Shown here: one piece after another, positions 37,236 to 47,639 of the stretch
How positions within the stretch are numbered: position 1 is the stretch's first letter
Layout of the letters: every line of letters begins with the position of its first letter
Origin: Bradyrhizobium sp. SZCCHNS1050
Lineage (GTDB): Bacteria > Pseudomonadota > Alphaproteobacteria > Rhizobiales > Xanthobacteraceae
Assembly: GCF_032484785.1 (NCBI RefSeq)
Contig: NZ_JAUETR010000001.1
Span: 3,041,501 to 3,105,500, forward strand
Direction: 5' to 3'
Length of the DNA stretch: 64,000 bases
Translations under genes and position numbers: made by a program
Notes under the pieces: model-generated
What the model was told of the DNA's origin: nothing
What the model saw: the letters and a program-made list of their open reading frames with translations, nothing else
Database searches by the model: none

Positions 37236-38930
37236 TTGACATCCGAATTGCCACAGACCGCGATGATCCTGGCATCCCTGGGCCAAGCCGCCTTCGTCTG
37301 GGATCTGGCGAGCGACGTGATCGTCTGGAGCGATCACGTCGGGGCGGTGTTTGCCGACGTTCCGCTGCCGCAACTCTGCAACGGCGCCGAATTCAGCAAG
37401 CTGATCGAGCCGGACCGCAGCATCCGCTCCGAGATCATGCACCAGGGGGCGCCGCTGCATGGCGCCGCCGGCACGCCGTACCGGATCGAATATGGCGTGC
37501 GCACCCACGCCGGTGCGCCATTGATCTGGGTCGAGGAGACCGGCTGCTGGTTCGCCGGCCCCGATGGGCGGCCCTTGCGTGCCCAGGGCATCGTGCGGAT
37601 CAACAACGAGCGCCACGCCCGCGAGGAGCAGCTGCTCAAGCTGTCACGGCACGATCCGCTGACCGGCGAGCTGAACCGAACGCATCTGCTGGCGACGCTT
37701 GCCGAGGTGATCGAGGAGTCGCAGCGGTTCCGCTTCTCCTGCGCCTTCATGCTGGTCGGCATCGATCATCTCGCGCGCATCAACGACGCCTTCGGCTTCG
37801 ACGTCGCCGACGGCGTCGTGCTGGAGATCGCCCAGCGCATCCGGGGCCGGCTCCGCGGTGGCGACACGCTCGGGCGGTTCTCGGGCAACAAGTTCGGGTT
37901 GATCCTGAAGAACTGCACGATGGACGACATGACCACCGCGGCCGAGCGCTTTCTCGCGACCGTGCGCGACGAGGTGGTGCCGACCAAGTCAGGTCCGGTC
38001 GCCGTCACCGCGACGATCGGCGCCGTGAGCGTTCCCCGTCACGCCCGCTCGGTCGAGGAAGCGGTCAACCGCGCCCATGAGACGCTCGACGCCGCCAAGC
38101 GTCGCCGCATCGGATCGTTCTCGACCTGGCGGCCGAACGTGGAGCGCGACGCACAGCGCAAGGTCAACATCCGCGTCACCGACGAGATCGTGACCGCGCT
38201 CAATGAGCGGCGCATCGTCACAGCGTTCGAGCCGGTGGTGAATGCCAACACGCTTGCGCCCGCCTTCTATGAATGCCTGGTGCGGATGCGCCAGGATGAC
38301 GGCCGGGCCTTGCTGGCGCCGGACGTCGTCCCAGTCGCCGAACGGCTCGGTTTGATCCGTCTGGTCGATCACCGCATTCTGGAGCTGGTGGTGGCGGAGC
38401 TCGCGAGCACGCCCGACGTCACCCTGAGCCTCAACATCTCGCCTGAGACCACCATGGATCCGGACTGGTGGGCCTCGATCGAGTCCATGATGCGCGCCCA
38501 TCCTGGGGTCGCCGAACGGCTGATCGTCGAGATCACCGAGACGGTCGAGATCCAGGACGTCGACGATCTCCGCGGCTTCGTGACGCGGCTGAAAGATCTC
38601 GGCAGCCGAATCGCCATCGATGATTTCGGCGCCGGACACACCTCGTTCCGCAATCTGCGCAAGCTCGGCGTCGACATCGTCAAGATCGACGGCGCCTTCG
38701 TGCAGAATCTCGTGCGCTCGGCTGACGACCGCGCCTTTGTGCAGACGCTGGTCGAGCTGGCGCGACGGCTGCAGATCAAGACGGTCGCGGAATGGGTGCA
38801 GGACGAGGCGTCGGTCGCGCTGCTGCGCGACTGGGGCTGCGATTACATCCAGGGCCGGGTGATTGGCCTCGCCTCGGTCGATCGGCCGTGGATCGGTAAC
38901 GGCAGGGTGGAGCTGCCGGCGGCGGGTTGA
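37236..38930 (+). CDS. PAS-GGDEF-EAL protein with degenerate GGDEF
   Basis: A c-di-GMP signalling protein of about 564 residues: PAS-like sensor (about 10-125), GGDEF (about 135-300) and EAL (about 320-560). The GGDEF signature reads Ser-Gly-Asn-Lys-Phe, so synthase activity is probably lost. The EAL domain keeps Glu-Cys-Leu-Val-Arg, Asn in Leu-Asn-Ile-Ser, Glu in Ile-Thr-Glu-Thr, Asp-Asp-Phe-Gly, Lys in Val-Lys-Ile-Asp and Glu in Ala-Glu-Trp-Val, so phosphodiesterase activity is plausible. A TTG at 37236 after GAGGCGA gives Leu-Thr-Ser-Glu-Leu; an ATG at 37173 is the alternative. Confidence 0.85.
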   Translation: MTSELPQTAMILASLGQAAFVWDLASDVIVWSDHVGAVFADVPLPQLCNGAEFSKLIEPDRSIRSEIMHQGAPLHGAAGTPYRIEYGVRTHAGAPLIWVEETGCWFAGPDGRPLRAQGIVRINNERHAREEQLLKLSRHDPLTGELNRTHLLATLAEVIEESQRFRFSCAFMLVGIDHLARINDAFGFDVADGVVLEIAQRIRGRLRGGDTLGRFSGNKFGLILKNCTMDDMTTAAERFLATVRDEVVPTKSGPVAVTATIGAVSVPRHARSVEEAVNRAHETLDAAKRRRIGSFSTWRPNVERDAQRKVNIRVTDEIVTALNERRIVTAFEPVVNANTLAPAFYECLVRMRQDDGRALLAPDVVPVAERLGLIRLVDHRILELVVAELASTPDVTLSLNISPETTMDPDWWASIESMMRAHPGVAERLIVEITETVEIQDVDDLRGFVTRLKDLGSRIAIDDFGAGHTSFRNLRKLGVDIVKIDGAFVQNLVRSADDRAFVQTLVELARRLQIKTVAEWVQDEASVALLRDWGCDYIQGRVIGLASVDRPWIGNGRVELPAAG

Positions 38931-38951
38931 TCAGCCGCCGGCCCTTCGGCG

Positions 38952-39545
38952 TCAGCCTTGCTGCTCGTCCTTCTTCGGCTCCGACATGCGATCGAGCCGG
39001 TCCTGCATTTCCTTCATCTGACGGCGCAGCTCGTCGATGTTGTCGTCGGCGGCCGGGGCCGGCTCGGCGGCCTTCTCGTCGGTGCGCACCGGCGGCGTGA
39101 ACGGCTTGAACATCGAGAAGGTCTGCTGGAACAGCTCCATGTTGCGGCGCACCTGCTCCTCGAGCGGCGCGAACGGCGTCCCGCTGAAGGTGTCGGCGAT
39201 CTGCTTGCGGAACTTCTCCTGCTCCCGGGTCAGGGTATCGATCGACTGCTCAAGGTACTTTGGCACCACCATCTGCATGCTGTCGCCGTAGAAGCGGATC
39301 AGCTGGCGCAGGAACGTGGTCGGCAGCAGGTTCTGACCGGCCTTGTTCTCCTGCTCGAAGATGATCTGCGCGAGGACCGACCGCGTGATGTCGTCGCCGG
39401 TCTTGGCGTCGTAGACTAGGAAATCCTCCCCGTTCTTAACCATCGAGGCCAGATCTTCGAGGGTCACGTAGGTACTCGTCCCGGTATTGTAGAGCCGCCG
39501 GTTCGCGTATTTCTTGATTGTGGTGGGTTGGTCAGATTTCGCCAT
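38952..39545 (-). CDS. phaR: Polyhydroxyalkanoate synthesis repressor PhaR
   Basis: A 197-residue regulator that senses polyhydroxybutyrate and represses phasin and synthesis genes. The N-terminal DNA-binding PHB_acc_N domain begins Thr-Ile-Lys-Lys-Tyr-Ala-Asn-Arg-Arg-Leu-Tyr-Asn, followed by the PHB_acc repeats with Phe-Tyr-Gly-Asp-Ser-Met-Gln-Met. The tail is acidic and coiled-coil-like. The ATG at 39545 is chosen; the frame is open farther upstream but without similarity. It is divergent from phaA, the usual arrangement in the group. Confidence 0.95.
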   Translation of the reverse strand: MAKSDQPTTIKKYANRRLYNTGTSTYVTLEDLASMVKNGEDFLVYDAKTGDDITRSVLAQIIFEQENKAGQNLLPTTFLRQLIRFYGDSMQMVVPKYLEQSIDTLTREQEKFRKQIADTFSGTPFAPLEEQVRRNMELFQQTFSMFKPFTPPVRTDEKAAEPAPAADDNIDELRRQMKEMQDRLDRMSEPKKDEQQG

Positions 39546-41106
<1,561 letters not shown>

Positions 41107-41168
41107 AAAGCCGGCAGTGACTGCGAACCGTTCAGCCTTCGCAATCGCGTCCAGCTCAACTAAAGATC

Positions 41169-41201
41169 AACGCCCGGCGATCTCGCCGGGCGTTTTGTTC
41201 T
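41169..41201 (+). terminator. Rho-independent terminator after phaA
   Basis: A GC-rich hairpin, aacgcccggcga (41169-41180) with tcgccgggcgtt (41183-41194), runs into ttttgttctt. It is 63 bp past the phaA stop codon and is the clearest simple terminator in the window. It implies that phaB, 176 bp farther on, has its own promoter or depends on readthrough. Confidence 0.85.
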
Positions 41202-41376
41202 TGATGTCCGTCAAACACGTCGCATAATCGACCACTAAAAAATGGAGTTGAGCGAGCATGGGTTGTCGTGCGGCAAGTTGATCGTCGCGCGGAGGTTCAT
41301 GATCCAATAACAACGGCAAGCGCGGCGACAGCCAGAGGTTGTCCTGTGCGATCAGTCATCGAGGGAAGGATTCGAC

Positions 41377-42102
41377 ATGGCACGTGTGGCGTTGGTGACG
41401 GGGGGAACGCGCGGTATCGGAGCGGCGATCAGCAAGGCGCTGAAGGCGGCGGGATACAAGGTCGCGGCGAATTACGGCGGCAACGATGCCGCGGCGGAGA
41501 AGTTCAAGAGCGAGACCGAGATCCCCGTCTACAAATGGGACGTCAGCTCGTTCGAGGCCTGCGGCGAAGGCATCAAGAAGGTCGAAGCCGATCTCGGTCC
41601 GATCGATGTGCTGATCAACAATGCCGGCATCACCCGTGATACGGCCTTCCACAAGATGACGCTCGAGCAGTGGAGCGCGGTGATCAACACCAATCTCGGC
41701 TCGCTGTTCAACATGACCCGCCCGGTCATCGAGGGCATGCGCGCGCGCAAGTTCGGCCGCATCATCAACATCTCCTCGATCAACGGCCAGAAGGGCCAGT
41801 TCGGCCAGGTCAACTACTCCGCGGCGAAGGCCGGCGACATCGGCTTCACCAAGGCGCTCGCGCTGGAGACGGCCAAGGCCGGCATCACCGTCAACGCGAT
41901 CTGCCCGGGCTACATCAACACCGAGATGGTGCAGGCGGTGCCGAAGGACGTGCTCGAGAAAGCCATCCTGCCGCTGATTCCGGTGGGGCGCCTCGGCGAG
42001 CCCGAGGAGATCGCGCGCGCCGTGGTGTTCCTCGCCGCTGATGAGGCCGGAGCCATCACCGGTTCGACGCTGTCGGTCAATGGCGGCCAGTACATGGTGT
42101 GA
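41377..42102 (+). CDS. phaB: Acetoacetyl-CoA reductase
   Basis: A 241-residue short-chain dehydrogenase that reduces acetoacetyl-CoA with NADPH to (R)-3-hydroxybutyryl-CoA. The cofactor motif is Thr-Gly-Gly-Thr-Arg-Gly-Ile-Gly at 8-15, Asn-Asn-Ala-Gly is at 81-84, and the catalytic residues are Ser134, Tyr147 and Lys151. GAAGGA lies about 7 bases before the ATG. With phaA it provides monomers for PHB synthase, which is not in the window. Confidence 0.96.
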   Translation: MARVALVTGGTRGIGAAISKALKAAGYKVAANYGGNDAAAEKFKSETEIPVYKWDVSSFEACGEGIKKVEADLGPIDVLINNAGITRDTAFHKMTLEQWSAVINTNLGSLFNMTRPVIEGMRARKFGRIINISSINGQKGQFGQVNYSAAKAGDIGFTKALALETAKAGITVNAICPGYINTEMVQAVPKDVLEKAILPLIPVGRLGEPEEIARAVVFLAADEAGAITGSTLSVNGGQYMV

Positions 42103-42154
42103 GCCTCGCCGGCGGCGTTGCCTCCGGCCACCATCTGCGGTTAAGGAAAACCTG

Positions 42155-42241
42155 ATGCCCGCGCTCGCCGCGGGCATTCACGTCTTGGACGCTTCCCGCA
42201 CGGACGCAGGCGTGGGTGGCCGGCATGAGCCGGCCGTGACG
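42155..42241. repeat. REP-like palindrome after phaB
   Basis: It starts with a 9-bp hairpin, atgcccgcg (42155-42163) with cgcgggcat (42169-42177), and ends cggccgtgacg. The right part is related to the repeat at 27746-27831. It may terminate phaB transcription. Confidence 0.6.
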
Positions 42242-42255
42242 GAGCCTGCCGCCTG

Positions 42256-43128
42256 ATGTCCCAGCGCAATGCGACCCTGATCGGTCTGACCGCGATCCTG
42301 ATGTGGTCGCTGCTCGCCTTGTTGACGGTGGCAACTGGCACGATCCCCGCCTTCCAGCTTGCGGCGATGACCTTCGCGATCGGCGGCGCGGTCGGCCTGC
42401 TCAGTCTGGTCCGCCGACCGGACGGGCTACGGGTGCTGCGGCAGCCGCTGACGGCGTGGGCCGTGGGCGTCGGCGGGCTGTTCGGTTATCACGCGCTGTA
42501 CTTCCTGGCGCTGCGCTTCGCGCCGCCGGCAGAAGCCGGGCTGCTGAACTATCTTTGGCCGCTGCTGATCGTGCTATTTTCGGCCTTTCTGCCGGGGGAG
42601 CGGCTCGCGGTTCATCACGTGACCGGCGCCGTGATCGGGCTTGTCGGCACCGCGCTGCTGTTGCTCGGCAACGGTGCGAGCTTCGCTGCGAGCCAGTTGC
42701 CGGGGCTCGCGGCCGCCTTCGTCGCGGCGTTCGTGTGGGCGATCTATTCGGTGCTCTCGCGCCGTCTGAAGGCGGTGCCGACCGATGCCGTCGCCGGCTT
42801 CTGCATGGCGACGTCCGCGCTCGCGGCCCTGGTCCATGTTGCGGTCGAGCGGACGGTCTGGCCCGACAGCCCGACGCAGTGGCTCGCTGTTGCCGGTCTC
42901 GGCATTGGCCCGGTTGGCGCCGCGTTCTATGCCTGGGACATCGGGATGAAGCGCGGAGACATTCGCGTGCTCGGTGCCGCATCCTATGCGACGCCGCTGC
43001 TGTCGACGGCTTTCCTGATCGTTGCCGGCTATGCCCGGCCGAGCGCCACCCTGGCGGTGGCCGCACTGCTGATTGCCGGCGGCGGTCTGGTCGCGGCCAA
43101 GGACATGTTCCTCCTGCGCAAGCGCTGA
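42256..43128 (+). CDS. DMT-family exporter, YddG-like
   Basis: A 290-residue protein with ten membrane helices in two EamA repeats. Features such as Tyr-His-Ala-Leu-Tyr-Phe-Leu-Ala-Leu and Asn-Tyr-Leu-Trp-Pro-Leu-Leu-Ile-Val resemble YddG-type exporters of aromatic amino acids. The exact substrate is not shown by sequence. It starts 153 bp after phaB, behind a repeat, and is likely independent. Confidence 0.83.
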   Translation: MSQRNATLIGLTAILMWSLLALLTVATGTIPAFQLAAMTFAIGGAVGLLSLVRRPDGLRVLRQPLTAWAVGVGGLFGYHALYFLALRFAPPAEAGLLNYLWPLLIVLFSAFLPGERLAVHHVTGAVIGLVGTALLLLGNGASFAASQLPGLAAAFVAAFVWAIYSVLSRRLKAVPTDAVAGFCMATSALAALVHVAVERTVWPDSPTQWLAVAGLGIGPVGAAFYAWDIGMKRGDIRVLGAASYATPLLSTAFLIVAGYARPSATLAVAALLIAGGGLVAAKDMFLLRKR

Positions 43129-43355
43129 CCGCATCAGGTCGAGCGACGTCAGGCGGGGCCGGCTCGCATGCGGACTCGGCACGGCGGTCCGAATCCGCCG
43201 GTTATCCTTGATGCGCACTTAACCGTGCGCAAAACCGGCGCGCCGGCCGGTAGCTCACAACCGCCGATTACAGTTTGCCGCGGTCTGCACCTAACCCGCC
43301 CTTTACCCGTGCTGAGCGATAGTCCCTGCGAAATGGTGCTGACAACGGGGCGGCA

Positions 43356-45365
43356 ATGCCGGACGTGAGACGTTACATGGCCCGCGCAGGGGAGTTGTTT
43401 CGCGTTCCCGCCGACAGTCCCGAGCTGACGCGCGCGCAGTTCCAGGCGTTCTCCAAGCAGGTGCCGCTGCTCTATTTCATTCTCATCACCAACAGCCTGG
43501 CGCTCGCCTACACGTTCCTGCCGCTGGCGCCGACGTGGCTCACGATTTCCGTGCCGGCGTTGCTATCGACGATTACCGGCGCGCGCATGCTGTGGTGGCT
43601 GCGGCAGGGCGAGGCCGCCAGCAGCGACGCCGAGGTGCTGCGCAACCTGCGTGTCACCAACCGGATTGCCGGCCCGATCGGGGCGCTGTTCGTCGTCTGG
43701 TCCTTCGCGTTGTTTCCCTACGGCGACCCATTCGCCAAGGGGCAGGTCGCGTTCTACATGGCGGTCACGGTCATCGGCATCATCTTCTGCCTGATGCACC
43801 TGCGCTCCGCAGCCCTGATCGTGACCCTCGTGGTCATCGTGCCCTATGTCATCTTCTTCATGTCCACGGGCGTTCACGCGCTGCGGGCGATCGCGGTCAA
43901 TCAGCTGCTCGTGTCCGGCGCGATGGTCACGGTGCTGTTCATCTATTATCGGGATTTCGCCGCGCTCGTCGCCAGCCGCAAATCGCTGCTCGCGGAGCAG
44001 GCGGCGACGCAAGCGCTGTCGGATGAAAACTTCCGCCTCGCCAATCTGGATTCGCTGACCGATCTGCCCAATCGCCGTCGCTTCTTCTCGGAGCTCACGC
44101 AAGCTTTCGCCGAGGCCGACCGGGACGGCACGCGGCTCGCCGTCGGCATCATCGATCTCGACGGCTTCAAGCCGATCAACGACACCTATGGGCACACGGT
44201 CGGCGACCGCGTGCTGATCGAGGCCGCGCGCCGCATCCGCGACGCCTGTGCCGGCCATGGCGGCCAGGTCCATCTCGCCCGGCTCGGCGGCGACGAGTTC
44301 GGACTGGTGGTCGCCGGCAATCCCACGGACGACGATCTGCTCAACCTCGGACGGCAGATCACCGACCTCATCAAGCTGCCCTATCAGTTCGACACGACCC
44401 ATACCGGCCTGTCGTGCTCGACCGGCTTTGCGTTGTATCCGCGCTCGGCCATGGTTGCGGATGCGCTGTACGAATGCGCCGACTATGCGCTCTACCACGC
44501 CAAGCGCCGCGCCCGCGGCCAGGCCATCATCTTCTCGACCGAGCTCGAGGCGGAGATCCGCAGCCGCAGCGTGATCGAGCACCTGTTGCGCACGGCCGAT
44601 TTCGACGCCGAGATGGACCTGGCGTTTCAGCCGATCATGGACGCGACGAATTCGCGCACCACCGGATTCGAGGTCCTGGCGCGCTGGCACAGCCCCAAGC
44701 TGGGTACGGTGTCGCCCGCAAGCTTCATCCCGGCCGCCGAGCGGATCGGCGTCATCCGCAGCCTGACGCGTTGTCTGCTGGTCAAGGCGCTCGCCGCCGC
44801 GCGGACCTGGCCGGACGACATTCGCGTGTCGTTCAATCTCTCCGCGCACGACATCTGTTCGCCGGATGGCGTCCTGCCGCTGCTGGCGGTCATCCATGCC
44901 AGCGGCGTGCCGCCGCGCCGCATCGAGTTCGAGATCACCGAGACCGCCGTCACCTTCGACTTCGCCCGCGCCGAGCAGTCGATCGCGGCATTGAAGGCGA
45001 TCGGTTGCGGCATCTCGCTGGACGATTTCGGCACCGGCTACTCGTCGCTCAGTCACGTCCACCGGCTGCCGCTCGACAAGCTCAAGGTCGACCGCAGTTT
45101 CGTGAGCGACGTCAACGCCAACCCGATCAGCCACAAGATCATCAAGTCGCTGACCGGCCTCTGCGCCGACATGGAAATTTCGTGCGTCGTCGAGGGTGTC
45201 GAGACCAAGGAGCAGCTCGACAGCCTGCGGCGTCTGGGCGCGGACTACATCCAGGGCTACTACTTCGCGAAGCCGATGCCGGCCGACGCGATTTCCGGCT
45301 TCCTCGCCCAGGAGCGCCAGCGCTTCGCCGAGCCAGCCGCGAAGGTCGCCGGCGCGAGCGCCTGA
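43356..45365 (+). CDS. Membrane-bound GGDEF-EAL protein
   Basis: A 669-residue c-di-GMP enzyme with an N-terminal membrane region of about five or six helices (about 35-200), a GGDEF domain (about 225-395) and an EAL domain (about 410-655). The synthase signature Gly-Gly-Asp-Glu-Phe is intact. The EAL motif is Glu-Val-Leu-Ala-Arg, and the other catalytic residues (Asp-Asp-Phe-Gly-Thr-Gly, Lys in Leu-Lys-Val-Asp, Glu in Val-Glu-Gly-Val-Glu) are present, so both activities are possible. The membrane part looks like a sensor of unknown ligand. Confidence 0.93.
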   Translation: MPDVRRYMARAGELFRVPADSPELTRAQFQAFSKQVPLLYFILITNSLALAYTFLPLAPTWLTISVPALLSTITGARMLWWLRQGEAASSDAEVLRNLRVTNRIAGPIGALFVVWSFALFPYGDPFAKGQVAFYMAVTVIGIIFCLMHLRSAALIVTLVVIVPYVIFFMSTGVHALRAIAVNQLLVSGAMVTVLFIYYRDFAALVASRKSLLAEQAATQALSDENFRLANLDSLTDLPNRRRFFSELTQAFAEADRDGTRLAVGIIDLDGFKPINDTYGHTVGDRVLIEAARRIRDACAGHGGQVHLARLGGDEFGLVVAGNPTDDDLLNLGRQITDLIKLPYQFDTTHTGLSCSTGFALYPRSAMVADALYECADYALYHAKRRARGQAIIFSTELEAEIRSRSVIEHLLRTADFDAEMDLAFQPIMDATNSRTTGFEVLARWHSPKLGTVSPASFIPAAERIGVIRSLTRCLLVKALAAARTWPDDIRVSFNLSAHDICSPDGVLPLLAVIHASGVPPRRIEFEITETAVTFDFARAEQSIAALKAIGCGISLDDFGTGYSSLSHVHRLPLDKLKVDRSFVSDVNANPISHKIIKSLTGLCADMEISCVVEGVETKEQLDSLRRLGADYIQGYYFAKPMPADAISGFLAQERQRFAEPAAKVAGASA

Positions 45366-45366
45366 C

Positions 45367-45801
45367 TCAGACCTCCGGCTCCCAGCCGGGCGGCGCAAGC
45401 TCGAATCCTTCGAACATGAAGCCCGGCGCCACCGTGCAGCCGACGAGCGTCCAATCGCCGGCGCTCTCGGCGGCCTGCCAGGCATGGGCGGGCACCACCG
45501 CCTGCGGCGGCTGGCCGGCTGCGAGGTCGATGCCCAGCGTCGTCGTTTGCGGCGCCTGGCCTTCGGCGGCGATCCGCAAGGTCAGCGGCGCACCGGCATA
45601 GAAGTGCCAGGTCTCGACCGCGTCGACCCTGTGCCAATGCGAACGCTCGCCGCGCGCGAGCAGGAAATAGATCAAGGTCGATGCGGCGCGGCCGGAGGCG
45701 TCGACGGCCGGATCGCGGAAGGTCTCGCGAAAATGTCCGCCCTCCGGATGAGGCTGCAGGCCGAGACGCGCGATGATGTCGGCAGCCGAGAGCGTGGCCA
45801 T
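45367..45801 (-). CDS. DUF985 cupin family protein
   Basis: A 144-residue protein of the cupin_5/DUF985 family, function unknown but with a sugar-isomerase-like double-stranded beta-helix. The family opening Leu-Gln-Pro-His-Pro-Glu-Gly-Gly-His-Phe-Arg-Glu-Thr is clear and the cupin strands follow (His-Trp-His-Arg-Val-Asp-Ala-Val-Glu). The ATG at 45801 is chosen. It lies 14 bp after gloB on the same strand and is likely co-transcribed. Confidence 0.9.
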   Translation of the reverse strand: MATLSAADIIARLGLQPHPEGGHFRETFRDPAVDASGRAASTLIYFLLARGERSHWHRVDAVETWHFYAGAPLTLRIAAEGQAPQTTTLGIDLAAGQPPQAVVPAHAWQAAESAGDWTLVGCTVAPGFMFEGFELAPPGWEPEV

Positions 45802-45815
45802 CGTCGTCCTCGCCG

Positions 45816-46583
45816 TTACGACTTGTTCTTGCGCTCGCGCAGCTCGCCGAATACCTGCTCGGCGCTGGCGCCCTTCATGCGCAGCCGCACTGCGACGGCC
45901 GGATCGTCGGCGCGCAGGAACACGTTGGCGGTCTTCTCGTCGCCCAGCAGCGACGGAATGGTCGGCCGGTTGGCGGCACGCAGCCGCGTGACCTCCTCGG
46001 CGCGAGCCTTCAGCGCCGCGTTGTCGCCGTCGACGGTGAGGGCGAATTTGACGTTCGAGGCTGTGTATTCGTGGCCGCAATAGAGCCGGAAGTCGTCCGG
46101 CAGCGCGCGCAGCTTGAGAAGCGAGTCCCACATCATCGGATAGGTGCCCTCGAACACGCGGCCGCAGCCGACCGAGAACAGCGTGTCGGCCGCAAACAGC
46201 GCCTTGTCGGCATCGAACACGTAGGAGACGTGGTCGAGCGTATGGCCCGGCGTTTCCAGCACGCGCGCGAGCAACTCGCCGATCTTCACGACATCGCCAT
46301 GGGCGACTCGCAGATCGACGTTGGCGATCGCCGTCGTCTTGTCGTGGGGCGCGACCACCCGGCAGCCATATTTCTGCTTGAGCTCGGCGACGCCGCCGAC
46401 ATGGTCGTGATGATGATGCGTGATCAGGATGTCGGTGAGCCTCCAGCCTTCGGCGTCCAATTGCCGGACGATCGGTCCGGCCTCGGGGGCGTCGATCGAG
46501 GCAGTCGCACCGGTCGCGGGGTCATGGATCAGATAGCCGAAATTGTCGGACAGGCAGGTGAAGGCGCGGATGTCGGCGGCCAT
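45816..46583 (-). CDS. gloB: Hydroxyacylglutathione hydrolase (glyoxalase II)
   Basis: A 255-residue metallo-beta-lactamase-fold enzyme that hydrolyses S-lactoylglutathione to lactate, finishing methylglyoxal detoxification. The metal motif is Thr-His-His-His-His-Asp-His; further ligands are His in Thr-Pro-Gly-His-Thr, Asp in Ala-Ala-Asp-Thr-Leu and His in Cys-Gly-His-Glu-Tyr. Length is normal. It is divergent from the methyltransferase gene at 46777. Confidence 0.95.
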   Translation of the reverse strand: MAADIRAFTCLSDNFGYLIHDPATGATASIDAPEAGPIVRQLDAEGWRLTDILITHHHHDHVGGVAELKQKYGCRVVAPHDKTTAIANVDLRVAHGDVVKIGELLARVLETPGHTLDHVSYVFDADKALFAADTLFSVGCGRVFEGTYPMMWDSLLKLRALPDDFRLYCGHEYTASNVKFALTVDGDNAALKARAEEVTRLRAANRPTIPSLLGDEKTANVFLRADDPAVAVRLRMKGASAEQVFGELRERKNKS

Positions 46584-46776
46584 GATGTCTCCGTCGGCGG
46601 GACCGGGCGAGGCACGATGGTCGCGCTCGCGATGCCAGAAGGTCGTGGAAGCGGAGCCCGGGCGCAGCGCTGCGGGGCGGCCTCCGATGTCCCGCGCAGA
46701 GATATGGCGTTAACGCTGGAGGCGCAACGCAATATTCGGCGCGCGGCAGCGCGCGCTCGCATGATACATTGACGTC

Positions 46777-47553
46777 ATGGACGTGATCGATCTGCGAAAT
46801 TTCTATTCGAGTCGCCTCGGGATCGTCGCGCGGCTCTTGATCAACCGCGGTATCCGCGCGCGCTGGCCGAGCGCGGCCGGGCAGCGGGTGCTCGGCGTCG
46901 GCTATCCCACGCCTTATCTGGGCCTGTTCCGCGAGGATTCCGAACGCTGCATCGCCTTCATGCCGGCGGCGCAGGGGGTGCTGAAATGGCCGACGGCGCG
47001 GCCGACGCTGGCCTCGCTGGTGGACGAGTTCTCGCTGCCGCTGCCCGATGCGGCGATCGACCGCATCCTGATCGTGCATGCGCTGGAGATGTCGGACGAC
47101 CCGGCCGGGCTGCTGCGCGAGATGTGGCGGGTGCTGGCGCCGGCGGGACGCATGATCATCGTGATCCCGAACCGGCGCGGCGTCTGGACGCGGACCGACA
47201 ACACGCCGTTCGGCCATGGCCGGCCCTATTCGCGCTCGCAGATCACGCAACTGCTGCGGCAGACCTGGTTCACGCCGACCGGCTGGGGCGAGGCGCTGTT
47301 CATGCCTCCGGTCGGCGGCTGGTTCCTGAAATCGGCGATGGCCTGGGAGCGCGTCGGCGCGGCGCTGTCGCTGCCGTTCGCCGGTGTCCACATCGTGGAG
47401 GCGACCAAGCAGGTCTACCGGGTGATCCCGGCGCGCCGCGAGCGCATTCGGCTGATCCCGCGGCTCGAACCGGTGCTGGCGCCGTCACCGTCGGCCCCCG
47501 GATCCGGTGGCGCCGGTCGCCGCGAGGTCGGTCCGCCGTCGCGCGAAGCATGA
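46777..47553 (+). CDS. Class I SAM-dependent methyltransferase
   Basis: A 258-residue methyltransferase-fold protein of unknown substrate. The SAM motif I region is Arg-Val-Leu-Gly-Val-Gly-Tyr-Pro-Thr-Pro-Tyr, less glycine-rich than typical, and the motif after it is Leu-Pro-Asp-Ala-Ala-Ile-Asp-Arg-Ile-Leu with Leu-Ala-Pro-Ala-Gly-Arg-Met. It is divergent from gloB with a 193-bp spacer; this pairing is common in related genomes by recall. Confidence 0.82.
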   Translation: MDVIDLRNFYSSRLGIVARLLINRGIRARWPSAAGQRVLGVGYPTPYLGLFREDSERCIAFMPAAQGVLKWPTARPTLASLVDEFSLPLPDAAIDRILIVHALEMSDDPAGLLREMWRVLAPAGRMIIVIPNRRGVWTRTDNTPFGHGRPYSRSQITQLLRQTWFTPTGWGEALFMPPVGGWFLKSAMAWERVGAALSLPFAGVHIVEATKQVYRVIPARRERIRLIPRLEPVLAPSPSAPGSGGAGRREVGPPSREA

Positions 47554-47589
47554 TCCCGGGCCGTTTTCCTGCGCGCTTCCCGCGCAAAA

Positions 47590-47618
47590 AAACGGGTGGG
47601 CTCAGAGCCCACCCGTTT
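47590..47618. terminator. Bidirectional terminator between convergent genes
   Basis: Arms aaacgggtgggctc (47590-47603) and gagcccacccgttt (47605-47618) form a strong hairpin between the methyltransferase gene and DUF4167. On the minus strand it is followed by seven T residues, a classic rho-independent signal; on the plus strand only three T follow. It should end DUF4167 transcription efficiently. Confidence 0.85.
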
Positions 47619-47639
47619 CGTCATGATGGAGGGTAATCG

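Noticed and set aside
42155..42177. Hairpin after phaB as a simple rho-independent terminator
   Set aside because: There is no T-run and it is the edge of a repeat, so it was kept only as part of the repeat entry.
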